Source: Pseudomonadota bacterium | GTDB taxonomy: Bacteria; SAR324; NAC60-12 | Direction of reading: 5' to 3' | Assembly: GCA_004213175.1 (NCBI GenBank) | Contig: SHAT01000010.1 | Location: forward strand, 1-53,223 | Length of the DNA: 53,223 bases | Shown: positions 17,218 to 24,579 of the stretch, piece by piece | Layout of the letters: each line of letters begins with the position of its first letter | Position numbering within the stretch: the first letter of the stretch is position 1 | Notes under the pieces: model-generated | What the model was told of the DNA's origin: nothing | The model's input: only the letters and a program-made list of their open reading frames with translations | The model's database searches: none | Position numbers and translations under genes: made by a program

Positions 17218-17820
17218 TCAGTTGTAAAATTTGTGTCGTCCTGAAAATGCTTCTATCAACGTTACGTCGTCCACATATTCTAGATCTGCTCCTGCAGGGA
17301 TTCCACAAGCTAGTCGTGTGATTGTAGAAATTTTCCCGTAAAATTCCTGCTTTAAAAATAAGGCAGTCGCTTCACCTTTGACGGTTGGATTAGTCGCAAT
17401 TATCAATTCCTTTATTTCACTTTCTTTCGCTCTTTTTCTTAAATTAACAATATTCAATTGTTCTGGGCCTATTCCATCCATTGGAGAAATTGCGCCCATT
17501 AAAACGTGATAAACACCTTTGAAAACACCACTTTTTTCAATAGGAAAAATGTTATTTGGTTGTTCCACGACACAAACCTGCGCATGTTCTCGTCCGGAGT
17601 GACTACAAATCGCGCAGGGGTCAATGTCGGTAAAACCTGAACATACAGAACAGTAGCGGATTTGGGCTTTTACCTCTATGAGTGCATCTGCCAAATTTTG
17701 TGTTTCTTGCTGGGAATATCGGAGAATATTAAAAGCAAGACGTTGTGCCGTTTTACGTCCAACTCCGGGAAAACGAGAAAATTCGTAAACTAGCCGTTCC
17801 AGGGCAACAGGGATTTGCAT
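17218..17820 (-). CDS. recR: Recombination mediator RecR
   Basis: 200 residues, full length for RecR. N-terminal helix-hairpin-helix LVYEFSRFPGVGRKTAQRLAF, then a four-cysteine zinc finger (CSVCSGF...PCAICSHSGR), then the Toprim domain (CVVEQPNNIFPIEKSGVF, YHVLMGAISPMDGIGPEQ) and the C-terminal LACGIPAGADLEYVDDVTL. RecR forms a ring that loads RecA on gapped DNA with RecO/RecF. The stop lies just before the tyrS start, and the zinc-ribbon gene is six bases upstream, consistent with one operon. dnaX, the common neighbour, is not seen here. Confidence 0.97.
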   Translation of the reverse strand: MQIPVALERLVYEFSRFPGVGRKTAQRLAFNILRYSQQETQNLADALIEVKAQIRYCSVCSGFTDIDPCAICSHSGREHAQVCVVEQPNNIFPIEKSGVFKGVYHVLMGAISPMDGIGPEQLNIVNLRKRAKESEIKELIIATNPTVKGEATALFLKQEFYGKISTITRLACGIPAGADLEYVDDVTLIEAFSGRHKFYN

Positions 17821-17826
17821 GAGCTT

Positions 17827-18345
17827 TCAGGATTCTACGTCAGGAAAGTGTAGATTGGGTTGGCGTGCTTCTGTAAGAATCAAACCTAGAGGATCAAGTG
17901 TTTTGAGCTCCATATCGAGTACCTTTTCATCCCACTCGTCAGGATAAGGATTTACGGGACCGTTAACTATGTTTTCTAACCGCTTACGGTATTCCACTTC
18001 TGCGGCTTGTAAATTTTCCAACATACCAAAACCTTTTTTTGCCAGAGGCTTTAACAATGTTGGGATTTTTGATTGTTTAAAAAGTTCTTCTAGGATTTTC
18101 GTATTACGTAGGGAAATTGTATATTCTGTGCGAACATCTATCTCCACTTCCTCTTCTTCCACCAAAGTTCCACATTTTTTATGTACTCTTCCATTCGGCA
18201 TTTCTATTTCGGAATATTCCAGTGAATGGCATTTTGGACAAAAAAGCCAGGTTATCCAACCACTAATTGGTGCATTACGGGCATCATCTTCTTTCTTTGC
18301 TCGTCTATCCGCAAGGTTTATAACTTTGGCTGGAGGATTGCTCAT
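17827..18345 (-). CDS. Zinc-ribbon hypothetical protein upstream of recR
   Basis: From ATG 18345 (MSNPPAKVINLADRRAKKE) it is 172 residues; a longer frame from 18411 adds a hydrophobic segment I consider untranslated. A possible zinc ribbon is seen early: WLFCPKCHSLEYSE followed by HKKCGTLVEEEE. The rest is helical and highly charged, and the C terminus is acidic (NPYPDEWDEKVLDMELK). I do not know the family. Tight spacing to recR suggests co-expression. Confidence 0.7.
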   Translation of the reverse strand: MSNPPAKVINLADRRAKKEDDARNAPISGWITWLFCPKCHSLEYSEIEMPNGRVHKKCGTLVEEEEVEIDVRTEYTISLRNTKILEELFKQSKIPTLLKPLAKKGFGMLENLQAAEVEYRKRLENIVNGPVNPYPDEWDEKVLDMELKTLDPLGLILTEARQPNLHFPDVES

Positions 18346-18939
18346 TTTCGTAAATGGAAGGTATAGAAAATTTAAAGCATGAAATTGAGAGAATAAAATT
18401 TGTATAAACATGCAATTCTAAATTCTCACCTATTTTATAAATTAAGTCAAAATATTTTAAAACTATGCGAAAGCTTATAATCGCCAATTAATGAAAGTTT
18501 TCATGCGATCATTTGAATGTGAAGAGCAAAGTTTAAAATCAAGAATATGATGATTATTTTCTTCAAAGTTACAAAACCTATACTGACCTTAACTTTATCG
18601 TGAGAAAATTTTACTGGCGAACTGATAAATGAATTTTGGTAAGTTTAGGACAGGACCTCATCAATTCTATGATTTATAGAAAGAGAAATATTTAAACTTC
18701 AATACTCGAGCACATAAGAGTCAACTCTGAATGTCCATTCAAAGAAAAACTTTTTCCTTGACAGAGGATGAATGATGATATACTTTTGTCGTATATAAAT
18801 CCTTTTTATAAGGGGGTTGCATGATTTGACAAGATAACAGATTGTTACCCGCATTTTCAGTTGAAAAATTTTATAGGTGTTGGCAAAAAGAGGATCTGTC
18901 TTCACAAACTACTAATTACCATTGCTACAGGAGCAAAAA
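18346..18939. other. AT-rich intergenic region upstream of a repeat lipoprotein
   Basis: About 590 bases without a supported gene. The short frame at 18699-18905 on the minus strand has no ribosome binding site or recognisable features. A promoter candidate for the downstream lipoprotein is listed separately. Confidence 0.5.
18758..18784 (+). promoter_or_regulatory. Candidate sigma70-type promoter
   Basis: TTGACA (18758-18763) is followed by TATACT (18779-18784) with a 15-base spacer, one or two short of ideal. It lies about 155 bases upstream of the lipoprotein start at 18940. Confidence 0.35.
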
Positions 18940-19299
18940 ATGAAAAAAAATCTTTTCGTTTTATTAATTATAAGTGTCTGCCTTTTTATTACTTCATGCG
19001 CATCAACTTTTTCAAAAATAACTGACTCTAAAACTACTGATTTAATAATTGAAAATTCAACCGCAACAGGTTCTACACTTGATAAATCTACAATTGAAGA
19101 TTCGCACATAGCAAATTCAACGATATTGAATTCTAAGATTTTAGATGAGTCTAAAGTTACGGATAATTCTGTAATCAGGAATTCAACCATTGAAAATTCG
19201 ATCATCAAAAACTCAACTATCATCGATCGAACGATTATTAATCAAACTATAACAAATTCAAAAATAGAAGGACCACCTGCAGAAGGAGAAGAAAATTAA
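18940..19299 (+). CDS. Lipoprotein with S-T-I-x-N pentapeptide-like repeats (1)
   Basis: The ATG at 18940 follows CAGGAG with a six-base gap, deciding the start. A signal peptide ends in the lipobox FITSC, so the mature protein is an anchored lipoprotein of about 100 residues. The rest is almost entirely five-residue repeats of the form (N/D)-S-x-(I/V)-x: NSTIL, NSKIL, NSVIR, NSTIE, NSIIK, NSTII, NQTIT. This spacing fits a pentapeptide-repeat right-handed quadrilateral beta-helix, with I/V at the central position and S in the place usually held by A/C. It ends in an acidic PPAEGEEN tail. A paralogue lies 700 bases downstream. The function is unknown; it is not a standard A(D/N)Lxx family member. 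Confidence 0.8.
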   Translation: MKKNLFVLLIISVCLFITSCASTFSKITDSKTTDLIIENSTATGSTLDKSTIEDSHIANSTILNSKILDESKVTDNSVIRNSTIENSIIKNSTIIDRTIINQTITNSKIEGPPAEGEEN

Positions 19300-20007
19300 T
19301 TATTTTTTTATTCCAATAATTTTGATCTAACTTTCATCTAAGATTATACCCACAAAAAACTGATCCAGAAGTGAAGGGTGACGTTTAGCATGTGGGAGGC
19401 TAGCCTTCAGTTAATTTCCCATGAGATACACGAGCATAAGTGAAAACTTTGTAGACAGATTCCTTTAGAAAATATAAGTTTATATGCTAATACAGTGCAG
19501 TCAAAATAATGTTAACTGATTTTTTTCTGTAAATATGTAAACTCTTAAATGTATGAATAGGAACTGTTCGACGTGGGAGAAAAAATAACCTCACCGTTCA
19601 AAATCACAGCTTTTGAAAAATAGAATGCTATTTATTGTCAATTGATTCCAACAAAACTCAACTAGTGTCACAACTTATTTTTTTGGAATAGAGATCCCAA
19701 ATTAACTTTAAAAGCTTCACCAAATTATACTATCCTAAAATTACCATCTCTTAAAATCCAACTTTTTTGGAAAATAAACTCAATAAATTAATTCCATCGA
19801 TATTAATCAGTTGAAAATAAATCAAGTTACTTGATTTATTTGATTGCACTAATAAAGTGTCCTAAGAATTATGATGTGAGAATTTTCTCAAATTCATATT
19901 AGTTAAAAACTAATTAATTAAAGTCCCCAATTCTTGCATATCGAAAGACAGTCTCTAACAGGATATCAAAAATCAAACAATAATTATTTTTTTGTTTTAG
20001 GAGTAAG
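19300..20007. other. AT-rich intergenic region between the two repeat lipoproteins
   Basis: About 700 bases with no supported ORF. The only clear structure is the 12-bp inverted repeat at 19815-19841, listed separately. The region may hold a long regulatory leader or decayed sequence. Confidence 0.5.
19815..19841. promoter_or_regulatory. Perfect 12-bp inverted repeat, candidate operator
   Basis: AAATAAATCAAG (19815-19826) and CTTGATTTATTT (19830-19841) are exact reverse complements around a three-base TTA spacer. It lies about 165 bases upstream of the second lipoprotein start. Near-continuous dyad symmetry suggests a dimeric repressor site; as a hairpin it lacks a trailing T-run. Confidence 0.5.
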
Positions 20008-20493
20008 ATGAAGTTATTTCATTCCATTTTCCTTATGGCGTGCTTAAGTCTAGCCATCAGCTCCTGTGGTAATGAATATAACTTGTCAAGTAATAATAAA
20101 AATACTAGGACTTATGTTGATTATACAACTAAAGGAAAAGCACTAATTGATTGTTACTCAGTTATTAATTCGAAAAATGATAATTCGACAATTGATAACT
20201 CAACGGTTTCTGACTCTTTTTTTTCAGATTCATTAATTGTAAATTGTTCAGTTATTGACAATTCAACGGTTTCAAATAATTCAACAATTGACAATTCAAC
20301 GGTTTCAAATAATTCAACAATTGACAACTCCACGATTTCAGATAATTCGACAATCTATAATTCCACTATTTCAGATAATTCTTTTGTTTCAAATTCAATA
20401 ATCATAAATTCAAAAATATCTAACTCAATAATTAAATCTGAGACATTAATTAATGTCACTATTTATAATTCGTCAATTAATAATTCCAAATAA
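20008..20493 (+). CDS. Lipoprotein with S-T-I-x-N pentapeptide-like repeats (2)
   Basis: A 161-residue paralogue of the lipoprotein at 18940. TTAGGAG precedes the ATG by four bases. The signal peptide ends LAISSC, a lipobox. A spacer of ~25 residues (YNLSSNNKNTRTYVDY) precedes a long Asn/Ser-rich repeat tract of units such as DNSTV, SNNSTI, DNSTI, YNSTI and NSKIS, with phase changes of five and six residues. The DNA contains near-identical 33-bp tandem units, so the tract has expanded recently. A beta-helical rod projecting from the membrane is likely. The extreme Asn/Ser/Thr content recalls ice-binding or adhesive solenoids, but no such function can be claimed. Confidence 0.8.
   Translation: MKLFHSIFLMACLSLAISSCGNEYNLSSNNKNTRTYVDYTTKGKALIDCYSVINSKNDNSTIDNSTVSDSFFSDSLIVNCSVIDNSTVSNNSTIDNSTVSNNSTIDNSTISDNSTIYNSTISDNSFVSNSIIINSKISNSIIKSETLINVTIYNSSINNSK
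20255..20353 (+). repeat. Tandem 33-bp coding repeat
   Basis: Two identical 33-bp copies (20255-20287 and 20288-20320) are followed by a diverged third (20321-20353). Each encodes 11 residues of the D-N-S-T-V-S-N-N-S-T-I type in the lipoprotein. Confidence 0.9.
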
Positions 20494-20833
20494 ATCGAAT
20501 TTTTAAATTCTAAACCCACTTTACTTCTTCCGTCTTCCGCTTTGAATGACCCCCTATTAATTCTTCATAATTCAGACAGCCTAAAGTACATCCAACTAAT
20601 TTTCCACCGAGCCAGACAATTAAGAAAACATTATGCACGATTTGAAATTAACCCAATCTGAAAGTGGGACTAAATCAAACTAAATGGTTCGGTGTGGGGA
20701 TATCTTTGAGAAGTACGATTTTGGAAAGGGAATTGGGTTGCATTTTTGGATTTCTAAGAAACCGAAAAATAGATTAAATAAATAACCTCTACTCTAATTC
20801 TTTAAATTTCAGTTCATTTTTATATCCACCTTA
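20494..20833. other. Intergenic region, nothing recognised
   Basis: About 340 AT-rich bases between convergent genes. I see no ORF, strong hairpin or repeat. Confidence 0.5.
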
Positions 20834-21187
20834 TTACGTGAAAATTTTTTTTATATTTTCTTCTTCTTCTAAAAAATTTATCATGCTTCTAATAATCTTA
20901 CTGATTTCTTCTTCTTCTGAGTCGTAAGCATCAAAGTCGTACTTTTGAAAAATGTCCTTGATTTTTGAAACTGTTTCATCTTCCAATTCGACCTCTAAAG
21001 ATTGGTCAGTTGAGTAACAGTCTCCTACACATCGGTATTCACCAAAAACATCATCATTCTGATTCAATTCAGAAATTCCGCGAATTAATTTGTGTATTGT
21101 TTTTTCATTATTTTGAAGAGAAAAATCATTTGTGATTTTATTGAGCCATTCTTTTTGCGGATCCTTTAACGTTATTTTTACTCTCAT
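20834..21187 (-). CDS. Hypothetical acidic protein with an internal duplication
   Basis: 117 residues made of two similar halves. Half one runs VKITLKDPQKEWLNKITNDF to IHKLIRGISEL. Half two runs LEVELEDETVSKIKDIFQKY to ISKIIRSMINFL. Each reads beta strand, helix, acidic loop, helix with a shared I-x-K-(L/I)-I-R-(G/S)-(I/M) end. That order resembles a ribbon-helix-helix unit, so a tandem RHH-like DNA-binding protein is possible, though the acidic second half argues for a protein-binding role. No neighbour is obviously linked. The family is unknown to me. Confidence 0.6.
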   Translation of the reverse strand: MRVKITLKDPQKEWLNKITNDFSLQNNEKTIHKLIRGISELNQNDDVFGEYRCVGDCYSTDQSLEVELEDETVSKIKDIFQKYDFDAYDSEEEEISKIIRSMINFLEEEENIKKIFT

Positions 21188-21763
21188 ATATTTTTTTATC
21201 AGATTATTGAATTTGTTGTATATTTAATTTGAGAACTAGATAATTGATAATTAAATTTTAATATAAATTGTCTAACAGTATCAACGAAAAAATGAAAAAT
21301 TAAATGAATGGGGTTACGCAATAAATCTAGAAAATAATTTTGAAACACACGAAGTAAATTTAAAACACGCATTGCACTAATAATAGTATTCAGTTTGATA
21401 ATAATAAGGATCTTATAAACTGAAATATGAACATGTAACTGAGAAGGGCAAATGAATATTACGGGAGAAATTGTACAACTTCCAAACGATATGCAGAAAT
21501 AGTATGATGAATTTGGTGAAGTCACTTTTGAAACCAAACAAAGATTGAACGAAATTCTTAAAGACAAAAAAATATAGATTAATTTAGATAATATTACCAA
21601 AATTCAGAAGGGAGTTAGAAATAAAAATGAATTCTAACTTCGAATTTTCACAATGTGCATTCCCCCTGCCACTTCTTTCTCCTATTGGGATCTCTAATAC
21701 AGACAAGACTCAATCATGTGTGATGATTTAAATTCAGTAATTTATATATTCTGAGAAACAGTT
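21188..21763. other. AT-rich region with a broken short frame
   Basis: Nothing is supported on the minus strand; the 133-codon minus frame at 21199-21600 is hydrophobic low-complexity antisense noise. On the plus strand there is one degenerate short frame, listed separately. Confidence 0.45.
21452..21577 (+). pseudogene. Short degenerate ORF interrupted by TAG
   Basis: An AAGGG ribosome-binding-like site precedes ATG 21452. The frame reads MNITGEIVQLPNDMQK, then TAG (codon 17), then YDEFGEVTFETKQRLNEILK to a final TAG at 21575. The two halves look like one protein of about 40 residues. It is probably a decayed small gene. Confidence 0.35.
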
Positions 21764-21916
21764 TTATTCATCTAATTCCCAAATATTATAAAGAGCTTCA
21801 TCAGAGCCAAAACTATAGATCAATCCAATTCGAGTTTCAAAATCCCCCTTCTGTCTTGAACAATCTGATTTTGTATTTATTGGAGATCTACATTCATTTA
21901 ACATTTCTATTTTCAT
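21764..21916 (-). CDS. Small hypothetical protein (50 aa)
   Basis: ATG at 21916 lies three bases after the stop of the preceding small gene and is preceded by CAAGAGAATTAG, which contains a weak GAGA site. The product begins MKIEMLNECRSPINTKS and ends SFGSDEALYNIWELDE. It is acidic at the end and has two cysteines. The tight coupling to the upstream gene is the main reason to call it. No family recognised. Confidence 0.45.
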   Translation of the reverse strand: MKIEMLNECRSPINTKSDCSRQKGDFETRIGLIYSFGSDEALYNIWELDE

Positions 21917-21919
21917 ATT

Positions 21920-22090
21920 CTAATTCTCTTGAAATTTAGTAGGAGTAGTTTTAACCTTTTTTTCCTTTGAATTAGAATCAACAGAATGTTTATACATTTC
22001 AAAGGGGTTTGGTGACCAATATTCATTCGGGTTTAACTTCTTCTTCTTATGATGTTTGCACTGAGGAACTTCTTTTATAAGTTTTTCCAT
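21920..22090 (-). CDS. Small basic hypothetical protein (56 aa)
   Basis: From ATG 22090 (MEKLIKEVPQCKHHKKKK) it encodes 56 residues with a Lys/His-rich basic patch, then LNPNEYWSPNPFEMYKH and a Lys-rich tail. A GTG start five codons earlier is possible. It sits between a GNAT gene upstream and a 50-codon gene three bases downstream. Function unknown; the basic patch could bind nucleic acid. Confidence 0.4.
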   Translation of the reverse strand: MEKLIKEVPQCKHHKKKKLNPNEYWSPNPFEMYKHSVDSNSKEKKVKTTPTKFQEN

Positions 22091-22148
22091 TTTTAATTCA
22101 CACACTATCTGTTTTCAGCCCTTTTATTAATAAGTCAATTCTTTAAAG

Positions 22149-22682
22149 TCAGACACCTTTATATGGTATTAGTCTCTTAGCATATTTGAACGCATCAAAA
22201 CTTGGAAAGAAACTTTCTAAATTTTGGCTACCATTTTTCTTTACTATAATTTGATAAACATCACCTTCTATTTTTCCATCACTCCAACTTGTTTTATCAA
22301 TTAATTCCATTCCATTTCTTTCATAAAATTTCTTCGCGCGATCATTATCACTTCTCACATTGAGATAGATAACTCCAGATGCATGAGGTAGTAAACTAAT
22401 GTAATTGAAAAACTGTTTAAGTATCCTAGATGCACTCCCATCATGAACATCCGAAAATATCTGGTTTAGATGACAATCTGATTTTTGAGACTTTGTTATT
22501 TTACCAATCTTTATTTGACTTTGATGGATTTGGAAAATGATGACGACTCCATTCGAAAAAATACATTCGTTTTGTTCAATTCTTGAATTAATATAACCCA
22601 TTCGGATATGTGGGAATAGTTTTGCGTATTTTTGAAATAACTGGGTAATTTCAAGGAAATCGTCCTTAACTGCAAACTTCAT
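22149..22682 (-). CDS. GNAT-family N-acetyltransferase
   Basis: 177 residues. The C-terminal half carries the GNAT core: GVIYLNVRSDNDRAKKFYERNGMELIDKTSW, the beta-strand 4 to helix 4 signature (N-x-x-A-x-x-F-Y-x-x-x-G-F/M). The acetyl-CoA pyrophosphate loop (usually Q/R-x-x-G-x-G/A) is weak, at about DGSASRILKQFFNY. The protein acetylates an unknown amine. It stands alone in an AT-rich accessory region. Confidence 0.75.
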   Translation of the reverse strand: MKFAVKDDFLEITQLFQKYAKLFPHIRMGYINSRIEQNECIFSNGVVIIFQIHQSQIKIGKITKSQKSDCHLNQIFSDVHDGSASRILKQFFNYISLLPHASGVIYLNVRSDNDRAKKFYERNGMELIDKTSWSDGKIEGDVYQIIVKKNGSQNLESFFPSFDAFKYAKRLIPYKGV

Positions 22683-22846
22683 ATACAGACTTAAATTTGT
22701 AAATTACTGGTCATTTGATTATGGATTATCTTTTCATAATATTTCGTGGTTCACGAACCCCATGACATACTTAAGTTCTACCCCACTGATTCTTCAGATC
22801 AGACACTCCCCTAGTTAATTCTTATATCATTACAATGAAACCACGT

Positions 22847-23392
22847 TTATAGCTCTTTCTTATTTAGGTATCCACCTCTCCATAGATATATCATCATTAT
22901 CACGACAAAAGTTAATGTAATTAAAAAACCTCCAAATAATTTATAACTAACCCAAATATCAATGGTGAAATTGTAAGCAATTATTATATTTAAAAGACCT
23001 GAAATGAAAAATCCTAAAGACCAACCACGAGATAATCTTCTCCATACATTATCTGGTAGTAAAATGGTCTTACCCATAATCATTTTTAGTAAATTTTTTC
23101 CACTAATAAAATCAACATAGAGAAGTATGACAGAGAAAATCCAATTAATTACAGTTGGTCTCCAAAATAAAAATTCCTCATTTCTAAAAAATAATGTCGA
23201 ACCTCCAAACAGTAGTGATATACCAAAAATCATCTTAGTCTTTTTTGAAACTTTTTTTTCCAGGAGATACTCTAAGCATACTTGGGCAAAAAGACCTATG
23301 AGTAATATTAAAGTCGCAAAAAATATATCACGAGAATAAAAATAGGTTATGGTGAAAATTATTATTGGTAAGTATTCAATAATTTGTTTCAT
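22847..23392 (-). CDS. yciB: Inner membrane septation-type protein YciB/IspZ
   Basis: 181 residues with five or more membrane segments. Family motifs: LPIIIFTITYFYSRDIFFAT at the start, GISLLFGGSTLFFRNEEFL, WRPTVINWIFSVILL, MGKTILLPDNVWRRLSRGW, and the C-terminal YLWRGGYL. YciB family members affect cell envelope and septation in enterobacteria. The length and motif order are typical. It is a single gene on this strand. Confidence 0.9.
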   Translation of the reverse strand: MKQIIEYLPIIIFTITYFYSRDIFFATLILLIGLFAQVCLEYLLEKKVSKKTKMIFGISLLFGGSTLFFRNEEFLFWRPTVINWIFSVILLYVDFISGKNLLKMIMGKTILLPDNVWRRLSRGWSLGFFISGLLNIIIAYNFTIDIWVSYKLFGGFLITLTFVVIMMIYLWRGGYLNKKEL

Positions 23393-23563
23393 TATTTATG
23401 AAGATTCTATTGTAAAATAAAGGAGTTCCAATAATTAAAGACATCGGAATAGGGACTTCTTGGACTTCTAATTCTTTGACTTGTAGTGCCTGCTCTGATA
23501 ACAATTCATTTAATTTCAGTCTCAACGATGTCACCTACAAAGAATAACCATCGCCAATCTAAG

Positions 23564-24574
23564 CTATACCTGCTGGGAAAATTTTATCAGCTGGGCCATT
23601 TTTTTTGCTGCTTTACCACTGTCCACGGTTTTTGTCGCCAATTTCACGCCTTCCTTTAAATCATCAGCTATTCCAGCTACAACGAGAGCACCTGCAGCAT
23701 TTAACAAAGCGATATCACGTGCAGTACCTTGCTCTTGACAGGAAAAAATACGTTCAATAATCTTTGCACTTTCTTCAGGATTGTCGATCCTGATCTCATC
23801 AAGGTTTCCGGTTTTGAATCCCAGTTCCTCGGGATTTACGTCGTATTCACGGATTCTTCCGTCTCGTAGCTCAGCCACATGAGTAGGGGCGGTGACGGTC
23901 AATTCACAAAGACCGTCATGTCCATGCACTACCAGGACACGTGAGCTGTCAAGTCGTTGTAGAACTTGTGCAATTTTCAAAGTCAATTCTTTGTTGGGCA
24001 CGCCGATGAGTTGGCTTTTTGCCCCGGCCGGATTTGTGAGTGGACCGAGTAAATTGAAAATAGTGGGTACTGCCAAATCTTTACGAATAGGCCCGGCAAA
24101 GCGCATCGCAGGGTGATGATTGATCGCATAACAAAAACAAATATCCAATTCTCTCAGGCAGCCTTCAACCTCATTTAAGTTCAAGGTTATATTTACACCT
24201 AAAGCCTCAAGAGCTTCAGCGCTGCCGCTTTTACGTGTGTTGCTGCGGTTTCCGTGTTTTGCAACCACTGCGCCTGCAGCTGCAGCGATAATGGCTGCAC
24301 AGGTGGATATATTAAAAGTACTGATACCATTTCCACCTGTGCTGCAGGTGTCAATCGCGTTTTCCGGTGCCCCAATACTGGACGCACGCTCACGCATGGC
24401 CAAGGCTGCTCCAGCCATTTCATCAACAGTCACTCCTTTTGCCTGCAGGAGAGCTAACAATGCTGCTGCCTGAACTGAAATGGCTTCTTCACTCATAATC
24501 CAAAGAATCATTTGACGTGCTTCTTCAAAACTCAGTTCCTGAGATGCAAGCAATTTTAGCAGTAAATCTTTCAT
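23564..24574 (-). CDS. trpD: Anthranilate phosphoribosyltransferase
   Basis: 336 residues from ATG 24574 (MKDLLLKLLASQ), avoiding overlap with the upstream gene. It condenses anthranilate with PRPP in tryptophan synthesis. Motifs: DTCSTGGNGISTFNIST (the GTGGD-like PRPP loop), VAKHGNRSNTRKSGSAEALEALG, HHPAMRFAGPIRKDL and FNLLGPLTNPAGAKSQLIGV, VLVVHGHDGLCELT. The normal GTGGDG is changed to STGGNG. It lies downstream of a NadD-CinA fusion gene, not other trp genes, five bases away. Confidence 0.95.
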   Translation of the reverse strand: MKDLLLKLLASQELSFEEARQMILWIMSEEAISVQAAALLALLQAKGVTVDEMAGAALAMRERASSIGAPENAIDTCSTGGNGISTFNISTCAAIIAAAAGAVVAKHGNRSNTRKSGSAEALEALGVNITLNLNEVEGCLRELDICFCYAINHHPAMRFAGPIRKDLAVPTIFNLLGPLTNPAGAKSQLIGVPNKELTLKIAQVLQRLDSSRVLVVHGHDGLCELTVTAPTHVAELRDGRIREYDVNPEELGFKTGNLDEIRIDNPEESAKIIERIFSCQEQGTARDIALLNAAGALVVAGIADDLKEGVKLATKTVDSGKAAKKMAQLIKFSQQV

Positions 24575-24579
24575 TTGTT

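Noticed and set aside
18699-18905. 68-codon minus-strand frame upstream of the first repeat lipoprotein
   Set aside because: No ribosome binding site or recognisable features, and it overlaps the candidate promoter region.
20255-20353. CRISPR-like array
   Set aside because: The repeats are directly adjacent 33-bp units without spacers and lie inside a coding sequence.
21199-21600. 133-codon minus-strand frame
   Set aside because: Low-complexity hydrophobic composition in AT-rich DNA, no ribosome binding site, and a more protein-like (though broken) frame lies opposite.
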